The notes beneath the pieces are model-generated. The model was not told the DNA's origin and made no database searches. It was given only the letters and a program-made list of their open reading frames with translations. DNA of 64,000 nt, taken from contig OZ017751.1 in assembly GCA_963969365.1 (NCBI GenBank), positions 2,728,001 to 2,792,000 of the forward strand, read 5' to 3'. Positions 33,240-43,434 of this stretch are shown here, piece by piece (within the stretch, counting starts at the first letter, position 1; each line of letters opens with the position of its first letter). The translations under genes and the position numbers were made by a program. The stretch comes from Asterochloris sp. CNOR1. Its lineage: Eukaryota > Chlorophyta > Trebouxiophyceae > Trebouxiales > Trebouxiaceae.

Positions 33240-35602
33240 ATGGCGCCGAAGAAGGCTGCTGGGAAGAAGAAGAAGATTGTGGAGCTGCAGGAGCCCGAGC
33301 ACTCTCCAACATGGGAACGGGTGAGTCGGTGTCCCTGGACGCAGCTCAATGGCTCTCTGCATTCCTGGATTTAAGGCAACACTTCGGCAGGGGGTTGTCT
33401 CTGGTCCTGCAGGCTGTGGAGAGCGGAATTTGGGATCGCCCTCCCACCATGCTGCCAGATGCCAACACATGGCCCACCTGGGGGGCGCTGCGGGAGAGGG
33501 TGTTGACTGCAACCACTGAGATTAACATCCTGGGCAGCGCTACTGTCCGTGATGCCTTTGTGGCGGAGGTCGCCAAGCTGTCGCCTCCGGAGTTGAGCAA
33601 GCTGGTGAGCACTGGGCACACCTGATGCACTGCTGTCTGCCTTGGTGTACTGTGCTGGAACCTGACGCTGGGGCAGCCACAGCTGCTGAAGGGGTTGGCT
33701 CACACAGGCAAGCTCCAAAGGCGCTTTTGGGCAGCCTCGTTGAAATAGCGAGTCCTGTGCTCAACAAACATGCCCTGCCAGCACCATTGGTGGCTGGGCT
33801 GCCCTCGGCAAGCAGGCTGGCTCGCACCGGTGGCACTAATCTCTGGCTGCGGCAACGTCGAGCAAGTCGCCCTGCCTTTAGCCTGCATGACCATGACATA
33901 GTTTGCCTCCTGCAGCTGCCACGCAGGTCCAACCTGACCAAAGACGTGCTGCATTGAGCAGCAGATTGAGTGCATGCTACTTACCACAAATGCAGGCTGT
34001 CCAGATGCAGCTGGCCTTGCCCCTGGCTGAGTTCAAAGCGCCTCACGGAGAGTTTGAAAATGCTCCCAGCCTGCGCGGACATCCATCATCACTGACGAAG
34101 CTGGTCTGCCTGCCCCTGCAGCTGCTGCGCGGGTCCACAAACCTGACCAAGGTCACGCTGTCCCCGCTGTCAGCCTGTCCCAAGCTGCAGACGCTGGACC
34201 TCTCTGGCTGCTCCAAGCTCAGAACGCTGCTCATTCAGTCCTCATCACTGACCTCTCTGAACATCTCTGGCTGCTCGGCGTTGACCAAGGTGAGGCGTGA
34301 TGACTTTTTGAGGCCTCAGGAAAAGTGCCTTCCTGTCCTTGTGGCGGTCAAGCTCCACGGCCTGACACAGTCGCAATGCTACTGCGCACTGCTGGCACTT
34401 CAGCCATCAGGCTGCTGCATGACAAGGCTGGCCTTCTTCTGCACCAGGTGGCTTGGCCCAGCCTCCTTCAAGGCATGCTGTGCTTCACAGTGTTCCAAAC
34501 CTGCACCTTTCTTGTGGGATGCTGCCGTGGGAGAGACTTATGACACGAGACCGCCTGTTCTGCTGCAGGTCTTGATACAGTGTCCCAACCTGGAGCGTCT
34601 GAAAATGGCTGACTGTACTGGCCTAAAGGAGATGCTGCTGTGGAGTGACAAGCTCACAGAACTGGACGCCACCTCCTCCAAGGTCAGCTGGGGTATCATG
34701 ATTTTGTCATTGGCGCGCGCAGCAGCCGCTGTGTGCCTTTGCTGGCCAGCCTGCAGCCAGGCTGTGGAGCTCACATCAGGCCAGGCTCCACCCAGGCTGT
34801 CAGGGTTGGTGGAGGGAAACAAAATGCCCAAGCTCGCCCCACGCTGCTCAAGAGCTGATTGGCAAGCGACAGACGCTGCACACATCCAGCCGTCACGCAT
34901 AACAACCTCTCGCAAAGAGGCCACAGAGCTGGCTGCCACCTCGCGGGAGATGCTCAGCAGCTCAAGATCATATACAGCCACAAGGCAATCAGATATGCAG
35001 ATTGTGTGTGGTTGGAAGGCAACTAGCCCAGTCTGAAGTGCTCATCACGTCAGCAGGGGAAGCAGCAATGCGTACATGCTCTCGCTAAGCACAGCATGCA
35101 GCAGTTCTGACCCTCACAGAGGTGTGCTGGACGGCACGGTGGCCTCTGCTCTCCTCACTGCCGCTCTGCTGCATGCTGCAGGACATGACAAAGAGGGTGC
35201 TGTATTGCCCCAACTTGTTGGTGTCAAAGCTGGCAGTCCTGCTGCCACCCCCTCGCCCTCAGAAGCCAGTCCACCTGCCCATTGCTGAGCTGGTCAAGGT
35301 GAGCCTGCTGGGGGCTGACTTGCCGCTGAGAGTCCTGTCCTGCTGGGACCTTTGCCTGCTGGCATGTGCCTGTGCTACTTGAACTACAGAGCGCTTTCAT
35401 GTTCATGATGCCTGCCTGCGCATGTCTCTGCTGGGATTGCAGGGTGCCTCAGCTCAGCTGAGTGCAGACTGGCATTTCATGGCTTGGTGTGCAGGACCAG
35501 TATGACAAACAGCAGCGAGTCAGCGCACAAGAGAAGGAGGGGCTCAGCAACCTCAGCATCACAAATACAGTCATTGCAGCCTATCACCGGCCGCTATTTT
35601 GA
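33240..35602 (+). CDS. Leucine-rich repeat protein with a lysine-rich N-terminus
   Basis: Six exons (33240-33320, 33413-33604, 33996-34289, 34569-34682, 35182-35298, 35495-35602) join in phase 0 to 301 residues. The start (aacgccATGG) gives MAPKKAAGKKKKIVELQ, a basic tail that could be a nuclear signal. A globular segment with WPTWGALRERVLTATTEINI follows. LRRs follow in exon 3 (LSACPKLQTLDLSGCSKLRT, SSLTSLNISGCSALTK) and exon 4 (CPNLERLKMADCTGLKEM). These have the cysteine-containing form of F-box/AMN1-type repeats, but no F-box is visible. The last exon ends YHRPLF. It is probably a protein-binding adaptor of unknown partner. A fragment resembling the start of an LRR (RRSNLTK, near 33920-33950) lies in intron 2. 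Confidence 0.75.
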
Positions 35603-35892
35603 GGTATTGAGGTCAAAGCAATGCAGCGCTCGTCGTCTCAGTCAAAACAAGGTCATTGCGGCCACAGCTGCATGTACCCCATGTTCCATGTTGATTGCGC
35701 AGTGCAGCACAAAAGGTGTCATGTATTGGCCAGCCGAGACACTCCCTGCAACAAAGCAGTTAGCCTTTTGCAGATCCCGAGACAGCCACAGCCATCGCTG
35801 CTGCAGCACGACAGCCCAGCTCTCTGCTCCTCTTGCAGTATCTGCCGTTGCTCCAGCATTTGCTTGGGAATACCAGTGGCGCCGATTGTCAC

Positions 35893-37070
35893 TCATCCTT
35901 CAGAGTAGGCCCGACCTGCATGCCAGGGACGCGTGTTGGGACAAGCAGCATCAGGCACCAGAAATGGACATGCTGAGAGGCTCGCTGTTTTCTGCAAGTG
36001 CACTGGGTTGGTGCTCTGGGTGCCCATCACCTGCAAGGCCAGCATACGCCTGCTGGGGCCCCACTCCAAAAATTTGGCCAAGTTGAGACGCAGCCCTGTC
36101 TGGCACAGTACAAAGATGAAGGCCTGCAGCACAGAGCTCAGCAAGTTTAGCTGGCAGCACAGGTCAGCACAGCTTTCAGAAGGCACTGCTGGCTGCTGAA
36201 GGCACATAGTGAGTTGTGATAGGGTAAACAGGCCTGGAGCAGCGCAATGTGCAGCAGAGTGCCATTGCAGGCTGGCTGTCACTGTCGAGTGCTGGAGCTG
36301 TGTGACTCACAAGGGCACAGTCGTCCACCTCTGGGTCGTCCAGCCCCCTGTGCACCATTTTCCTCATTAGTACAGGTGGCTGGAACGGCACCTTAGCAAC
36401 CACCTTGTTGGTGTACCTGGCACGCAGCAGAAGCAGCACAATCAAAGGCTTTGCCCATAGCATGCAACAGCAGTGCATCGGCAGGCAAGCACATGTGTGC
36501 CCACAGTGCAAGTGAATCACATAAAACAGGCAGAAGACACGAGCACAAGGACCAAGGCAGCTGTCTCTCACATGGAGGAAATGAAGTAATAGAGCCCAAT
36601 GCTGCCTCCTATCGCCTGCAGCAGCGGCCAGGCCTGAGCCAGGGAGTTGAGCATCAGCCAGGACTGCTTCAAGATGGCTCAGCGTATTAGCCTGCTTGAG
36701 CAGGTGCTTTGAGCAGGGCCCCCTCAGCAGGGCGACAGCTAGCATAGCTGTCACAATCCTGGCGCATGAGCAGCATGCAGGGGCCAATGTCACGTACCAC
36801 GAGGGACTGCTTGAATCTGAAGACAGCCATCTCCTTGGCAGCCTCCCTCTTGATGCCTTTCTCCATCCTGTCGGCAAGGCTCCTCTGCTTGGCTGACTTC
36901 TGCTTGCCAGAAGCTTTCATGGCCTCCATCTTGCGCGACGTCTTCTCCACCTGCTCATTGATGCTTCTGAAAGAGGGGGATCTGTAACACCACACCCAGA
37001 GGATGAGCTCTGTGGCCACTGCTGCAGCCGTCAAGTACAGCATCACTCTGATGATCTCAGTGTACGCCAT
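35893..37070 (-). CDS. TMCO1: TMCO1-like ER calcium-load-activated channel / translocon-associated protein
   Basis: Exons 37070-36798, 36615-36572, 36416-36311 and 36123 onward follow the TMCO1 family from end to end. The first transmembrane helix (residues about 7-28) is followed by WCYRSPSFRSINEQVEK, equal to the VYRTDKYKRLKAEVEK region. A basic coiled coil, KSAKQRSLADRMEK, comes next. Then AIGGSIGLYYFIS and NKVVAKVPFQPP match the second helix and the VVAKLPF motif, and DDCALAFIFVLCQTGLRLNLAKFLEWGPSRR matches the third helix in two parts. TMCO1 is an Oxa1-superfamily ER protein, first described as a Ca2+ channel and later found in a multipass translocon. The 3' end is uncertain: reading straight through gives a stop at 35893, but a GTGATG donor follows LALQ and a short last exon is possible. 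Confidence 0.85.
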
Positions 37071-37302
37071 GGCTGCAGCTCTTGGGTGCTTTTAGTCATG
37101 CACTGTGCTTATCTGATAAGGGAACAGAGAAATCTCGTTTAAGGGATGGATGAATGAAGGCCAGATCTGTTGGACGGCAACTTTCTGTGGCAAGGCAGAG
37201 CGACCCAGACAGCTCCCTAAAGTTAAGATCATGTCAATGAACGCGCGATTGAATCATCAAATGGTGGACAACATCAATGCAGCATGTGATCATGCTGCTT
37301 CC

Positions 37303-40300
37303 TCATTGTTCACTGTCTTGGATCATTGGGTCATTCTCTGACACCTGGCCCTGCAGCGTAGAACCACATGTCAAACCTCTGCAGCAAGGTGGCCGCTTGC
37401 CAAGCCTGTAAATCATCATCACCTGCTTGCTCTCCAAGTCTATAAGTCTGTTACTCACAGCAGCCAGCTCCGCAATGGCCATGCGGCCCTTTTGTTGGAT
37501 GAACCCTGCGTGGCACCACGCTATCATGGGCCAAGCAGGCTGCTGTCACAACATCCTCCAAGACATGCTGAGTGGGCTGTGCACACCGCTTGGGATGTTG
37601 CGTGCATCTTGAAGCAGCACCATCTGCACACAGCTGCTAAGGCTGCCCACACATCACTTGCGCTGCTGCGCGGCCAATTGCACCGTGCAAATCACTCGGG
37701 GCGAACAAGGCAGCAACCAGCACAGGCTGTGCGTGAAAACAGGCTTGTCACCTGCAACAGCTACCATCTCCTCATGGGAGATGTAGATGAACCTGCCTCG
37801 GTCATCCATGACTCCTGAGATGCGCCCATCAGATTCCAGTGCATGGATCTTGCCCACCGCATCCTGCAGGGAATGGCTGTGGTGACTCCATTTGTTGCAG
37901 CCGCGTGGCACCTTGTGGCGAGCAGGCAGCATGCACACAAAGGGTCTGCCATGAAGCTCAATCTATCTCACAAAGCCTCTTTGGCAGAGACTGGGGCCTG
38001 CCAGATCACCATTCCCCAATGCTCCTTGTACCAGAGAAGCAAACAGGCTGTCAGAAGCCTGAGCCCTCGTGCAGGGTGGTCCAGTTCCCGACCCAGCTTT
38101 CTCGCACTGGGCCCACATGCTGCGTTGAGCTCATCTTGAAGCTCACCTCTTGCATCTTGACTGCAGTCAGGCTTGCACATGACCCACACATGAGCATGCT
38201 GGCACCATCGGTGTCACCTGAACATGTAGCCTGAAGTCTGCTGCTAAACCCTGCAGAATGACTGTTTTGCGCTCCTTGATGTGCTGCAACATGGCTTCCA
38301 GCAGCTCCTGAAGGGCAGGCAAGCATTGAGTAGAAGTGGTGGCAGTGCAGCCTCAAGGTCCAGGCTGCAAGAGTCGCCTGGCAACACAGCACAAGTCATG
38401 CCGAGCATCCTGCCCTTGCAGACCTACATGTACTGGGAAGATGCGTAGACACAGAAGAATGGATACCCTCAGTGACTCCAGCAAGAAGCTCAGATGATGC
38501 ACAGGGCAGGCCTCACCTCGACCTAAACAGTCAGACTGCAGCACAGCAAGCAGGCAGAGCCAGGGCCACAGCATTCCAGCATGCTCCCCCCGCGCATATG
38601 TATATATACTTATACGATGACTACCTCTCATGCAACCCGCAACCTGACTCCTCAGCAGCCCAGCACAAATCACGCGCAGCACTCCCCACCTGCAGCTGCC
38701 AACCTGGGCACCACCCAGGCGTGCTCCGCTGTCAGCCAGACAGTGCACCCTCAGGGCACCTTTCTGCCTGCCTCCATACAGCACGGGGGAGCCCTCACCT
38801 CCAGCTGTGCCGCCGTCTCAGCCGCCGAACCTGCGCCCTCAACTGCCAGCTGCCCCACCCAGCGCTCAGCCTCTGCCTCCTCGGCGGCCTCCCTTGCAGC
38901 AGCCGCCCTGTGGGCAACAGTATGCATTGTCAAATAGGTGTGGCACCAGCTACACAGGCATAACACAAAAGCCAGCGTCAAGCCGAGCCCCAGAGCGAGC
39001 CATACATGGGCTTGAGGACGCTGCAAGCTCATGAAAGTTTCGGCCAAGCATTGATGCCAGAGACCTGCGCCACAGGCCACCACCCCTGATCCGGGGAGGC
39101 GTCTCACCAAGCAGAAGTTTGTCCCCCAAAAAAAGCAGCCCCACACCTGGGCTTGGAAACCTTGGACAGGCTGCGTGCCCGGGACGAAGCTCTGACACCG
39201 GAGCCCTGTGCCAGCAATCACAGAAGGCTACAGAGGGCTTCCCAAACCCACCGCGCAGTCTCTGCCGCTTGAGCTTCGTCCTGGCGCTCACGTTCCAGGT
39301 CACGCTGCCGCCGGCGCTCCTCATACACCTGCAGCAGGGGCAGCATCAGGCAGCCAAGGTCCTGAGCAGTAGTCAGCTGGATTCCCAGTAATAGTGGTAG
39401 GCTCCAAGAGCAGATCCATGGACTGGCTGAGGCCGCTGGCAGTGCTGTCGCAATGCATGCGCAAACTACCAGCCTGAGTGCTGTGCAGGCAGCAGCAGCA
39501 GAGGGCCAGCAGCAGCAACACTGCCTTGCTCTGCAGTTGCGATCCAGACGCACAACACCCTTGCTTTGGCATCCATGCTGCCTATCCATTCAGCTCACAG
39601 CAGTGCCACCCCTCTGCAAGTCGTGGGACCAATGCACCACTCACTGCTCGTGCTGTCATCTTTGGCTGCTGCTCCAGTGCTCTCTGCTGCCGAGGCTGAT
39701 CAGCATCACCCTGCAAATCCAGGAAGTTAAGCCTCAATGGGGTCGCTGGCCAACAGAAAGGCATTCAGCCAAGCCGTAAAGTGGTCCATATGCCTGGAGT
39801 GCCCTGGGGGCTTGAGTGTGCCACTGTGCTTGTCACTTCGCCCTTGCAGACCAGCCCAGTGGCATGGCGCACCTCCTCATCACTGCCAGAGCTGTCCTCG
39901 TCATCACGCTCTTCACCGCCAGCAGCCGCGGCTGCAGCTGCAGCCTGCCTTCGCCGTATATTGGCTTGCATACGCCCCACTGCACCCCTGCGCCGCCCAT
40001 GCTGCTGCGGCTCTGCTGCCTGATGGGCAGCAGTTAGAGGTGTAGCCTGCTGACAGTACTGGCCTGTCCTTATGCTCATCATGGACACAGCACGCACAGG
40101 TCTGCAAGCCACTTGCAGATCTCCTTCTTGGCAGTGCAATTTTTCATGCAGCAATCTTGGCAGTGCCATACGTCATGCAGCAACCCGCCTGTGCACGTTG
40201 CCGTTGCTGTGCTGGCTGATATGCTGCTGCCTCCTTCTCCCCTTGGGACATGGCCTTCAGAGCTACATAGCCAAGCACAGCAACGAGCAGCAACAGGATT

Positions 40301-40335
40301 CCCAGACCTGCCAGAGCAGCAGCGGGGATCGCCAT
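37303..40335 (-). CDS. DDRGK1: DDRGK domain-containing protein 1 (UFMylation, ER membrane)
   Basis: Eight exons (40335-40197, 40015-39873, 39710-39645, 39328-39252, 38907-38799, 38307-38218, 37863-37752, 37505 onward) join in frame. The N-terminus is one membrane anchor, MAIPAAALAGLGILLLLVAV. Then come basic and acidic stretches and a Glu/Arg-rich helix (EERRRQRDLERERQDEAQ, AREAAEEAEAERW). The C-terminal winged helix includes LLEAMLQHIKERKTVIL, SGVMDDRGRFIYISHEEM (the signature, DDRGR here) and FIQQKGRMAIAELAAVSNRL. DDRGK1 (UFBP1) anchors the UFL1 ligase at the ER, where UFM1 is put on ribosomal protein uL24. Read-through after LESKQ reaches a stop at 37303; a donor at that point would give a different end. 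TMCO1 lies 232 bp downstream on the same strand. Confidence 0.87.
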
Positions 40336-40840
40336 GACTTCCTGTCGTTCAACTGGGCTGGTCAAGTATGCTGCCGCCAAGAAAGCAAAAGTACAGCGAC
40401 ACAACAAAGGTCCCAGCCCAGCATCCGGCTTCGGGCCACGGGTTGCTGGGCCGATCTGGTTGGCAAAAGGTGCTGCTCTCCTGGCCGACACTGCCAGAAA
40501 CCTTGGCCCCTGGCTGCCGGCTATGGTACTGCAGGCACTCCCTGCAAAATGCATTGGATGTAACCACCTGCAGGCCCCCACCCGACGAGTGCAGCCTAGC
40601 CGCACAGCTTTCAGGGTGAGAGGATTTGCATTGTCAGACCTTGCTTTTGGACAAGCCGGCTGAATGCTCAACCTGGTATGTGCTGGCACTTTCTGCCATG
40701 TCCCAGTGTTCTGTAACAGTTGCAGGTCTGGGAAGCTGGCGTGACGCAGTTTGCCCTGGATGCTGCAGGCACATGCGGGGCTTAGAGGCGCCCAGCAGGA
40801 CTGCAGGCTAGCCCAAAGGAGCCAGCAGGGCCAGGCAGCA
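40336..40840. promoter_or_regulatory. Divergent promoter region between DDRGK1 and the signal-peptide gene
   Basis: About 500 bases between opposite start codons. Open frames here look like chance products of GC-rich DNA. No defined element is recognised. Confidence 0.35.
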
Positions 40841-43224
40841 ATGCTCATTCCAGCCCTAGCAGGGGCTGTCCTCCTCTTGGCAGGTCAGCCCCATCACACT
40901 GCGCCTCTGGGGCACTGGCCTAGCATGCAGCAAGCTGCAGGGAGAGGCGCCTGCCAACAGTGCAGATGATAGAGTTTGCAGCTGCATACCCATTCAGCTA
41001 GGTCTGCACTGATGCTGCTGCGCATCTCTCAAGATGATCGCCATGTGGGACCTCCGTTTTCCGACGAGTTGCTTGCCTGGGAGATCCCATACCATGTGCA
41101 TCTGGCCTGGTGAAGATCTGTAGGGCCCACTGATGCATCAGCATCAGGCTCATCATGACCATCAGAATGCCGGGAAAGGATCACGCCACAGACTGCAGCC
41201 GCCACGCCATGCTGCAGGCCAGATCCCACCTTGTAAAAGCCCACACACATCCTTGCAACCGCACAAATATGCACACATGGCATCACGGAGGCTTGCTGCC
41301 TCCTACAGGGGCAAAGCTTTCATCAGGGTGATACCTCTGCATCTGAGGTCTGCCAGGCTCCATGTCTGCCACTGCAGCAATCTGTAGGGCAGGTGTCAGC
41401 CCATCAAGCCCCTTTGCCTGTTTTTTGCACCTGGTCTGGCATCTGTTGGGGCCCCACATCGGTCTGCGTGCCGAAGTGATGCAGCCCAGCAGTTGAACAA
41501 GTAGCAGAGCTCATGGCAACAGCTTCCTTCTGCTGATGCAGCCCTTGTGCTGCAACTGGAGTTCTCACGAACATTCTGACTTGCAATAGCAGGCTGCTGG
41601 TGCAGGCCCTCTGATTGCGAGCAACCTCGCGCAATGTGCTGACTGCACCCATGTGGTGCCTCAGCCTTCCTTGTGGCTGATTGTCTTCACCTTTCTCTGC
41701 TGGCTGCAGGCCCTGTTGTGGCAATCAATGTGCAGTGGCCTTCATTTGGCAGCTATTTATTGTTGTTTGTGTACGCCTCGTAATTGTGCCGTCTGCAGGC
41801 CCTGTGCTGGCGATGGACTCAGAGCAGGCCCTGGCCATTCCCAGTGCAATCTGTAACTCGGCACTGACTCGACCGCCGACCTCATCTGCTGCAGTGCAGC
41901 TCCTGCGCGTCAAGGAATGGCGGCCCCCTGGGCCATCCCGTTGCAGGCTTTGAGCCTTCAGCACTGAACACCTCTTGTGCCGGTGCAATTGCAGAGCCTG
42001 CGTTGGCAATCGACTTTCAGATGCCCCTGGCCATCCCCAACGTGGCAATGGACTGGGCCACAATGGCAGCCGAGGGGGCAGTGGGCACAGCTGAGGAGGC
42101 AGTGGCCAAGGCTGCAGATGTGGCCCAGGCAGTGAACCCTGCCATCGATGGCAGCCCTGCGCAGGATGCAGGCAACGCCGTTGTGGAGGTGCGTGGGGAC
42201 ACCCACCTGCAGTGTCTCATTTCAGTCTGGAATCTTTTACAATCACAGTTCTGGCTGTGCTCCAACACTGCCTAAAGCTCTGCATTGTGGGTGCTTGCTA
42301 GCTTGCTGGGTGCTGTACTATCGGCGCCTGTGCTGCATGACAGGTGAACTCTCCAGGTGGATGCCCGTTTGCAAGCCTGAAAGTGCACTCCCAGCATTAC
42401 CCACCCTGCTGCTGCAGGCTGTAGACCAGGTGAAGGACAGGGCGCGTGCGGGTTTCGATGCCAGCCCCGCCCCAGCCCTGAACGATGCAGTCTCCAGAGT
42501 AACGGAGGCAGCTCCAGGGGCCAGGGATGCTGCCAGGCAGTCCTCAGAGTCAGCCAGCAACACGGCCGACCAGCTGCAGGAGGCTTCACAGGACGCTGGC
42601 CAGGCAGTGGACTCTGTCACACCTGACATCAGGCCTGACAAGCAGGTGGGTTCTCCTGCTGCCTTGGTTCTGCTCGCACCCACAGGCTGCAAGCAGTTTT
42701 TAGCTTGCTCTGTGATCCTGTTTGCTGGCAGCATCAGCAGGCGGGGCCTGCTGCTTGGTCCAGTTGGCTGCTTTGCATTCAAAGCCACCAGAAGCAGGAG
42801 GCTTCAGCTGCTGTGCACTGAAGCCCTGCTGGGATGGGGCCTGCAGGCCCTCATACAGAAGCTGGAGCGGGATGTGCTTCCTAAGATTGAGGGCCAAATT
42901 GCTGAGCTGAACAAGGCAGACGAGCCCACCGACACAACACGAGCCATCAAGGATCAGCTTGAGGTGGGGCATTGGTCAAGGATTAGAGGCATGCACCGTT
43001 TCTTGTGCATGGCAAGCAATCTCCTTGTGTCAGCATTGACGCTGTTGGGCCACATGAAGTCATTCTGCATGCAGGGCATGAAGGCCAACATAACACAGTT
43101 GCTGACAGATGTCCGAGGAGGCAACAACGTGGGCATTCAGCAGGATGCCACTGGTCTTCAGAACATCTTTGCCGCTCTCAGGGAGGCAATCCCCAAACTC
43201 AATGGAGACAGCGGATCAGGCTGA
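40841..43224 (+). CDS. Unknown secreted or lumenal Ala-rich helical protein with signal peptide
   Basis: Exons 40841-40883, 41995-42188, 42418-42645, 42847-42963 and 43075-43224 join in frame to 243 residues. It begins MLIPALAGAVLLLAEPALA, a hydrophobic stretch ending in an ALA signal-peptidase site made across the first splice. The mature part starts IDFQMPLAIPNVAMDW. A repetitive helical region rich in A, D, Q and V follows (GTAEEAVAKAADVAQAV, AVDQVKDRARAGFD, ARQSSESASNTADQL). This periodicity resembles LEA/YtxH-like or lumenal helical proteins. The C-terminus is a predicted coiled coil (ALIQKLERDVLPKIEGQIAE) and an ALREAIPKLNG end. A transit-peptide exon upstream would make it thylakoid-lumenal; none was found. 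I do not recognise the family. The first intron is over 1.1 kb and holds exon-like modules near 41710 and 41799. Confidence 0.55.
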
Positions 43225-43434
43225 ATGTGCCTCCCTGACAGAGCTATAACCGTGACAGAGCCTCTCATCTCACCTAATCAGACAAAACTTAGTTTGCAAA
43301 GCCTGCCAGTGCCCTCTGACAAACTGTGAGTTGCCTGACCCCTTTCCTCAGACTTGCCCCCAGTCATGTCTCCGATTCCCTTGCTCAGAGCTGTCTGTGA
43401 AAACATTATGTTAGGACTGGCCTGACTGTGTTGG
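43225..43434. other. Convergent spacer between the signal-peptide gene and starch synthase
   Basis: About 210 bases between facing stop codons, presumably overlapping or abutting 3' UTRs. Nothing else is seen. Confidence 0.4.

Noticed and set aside
33903-35036. A 377-codon plus-strand frame as one LRR exon
   Set aside because: LRR similarity stops at a GTGAGG donor at 34290 and resumes after an acceptor at 34569; the intervening translation is not LRR-like.
42148-43224. A 358-codon plus-strand frame as a single-exon gene
   Set aside because: Clear donors and TGCAG acceptors bound the Ala/Asp-rich helical blocks, and the in-between segments have unrelated composition. Spliced reading gives a coherent protein with a signal peptide.
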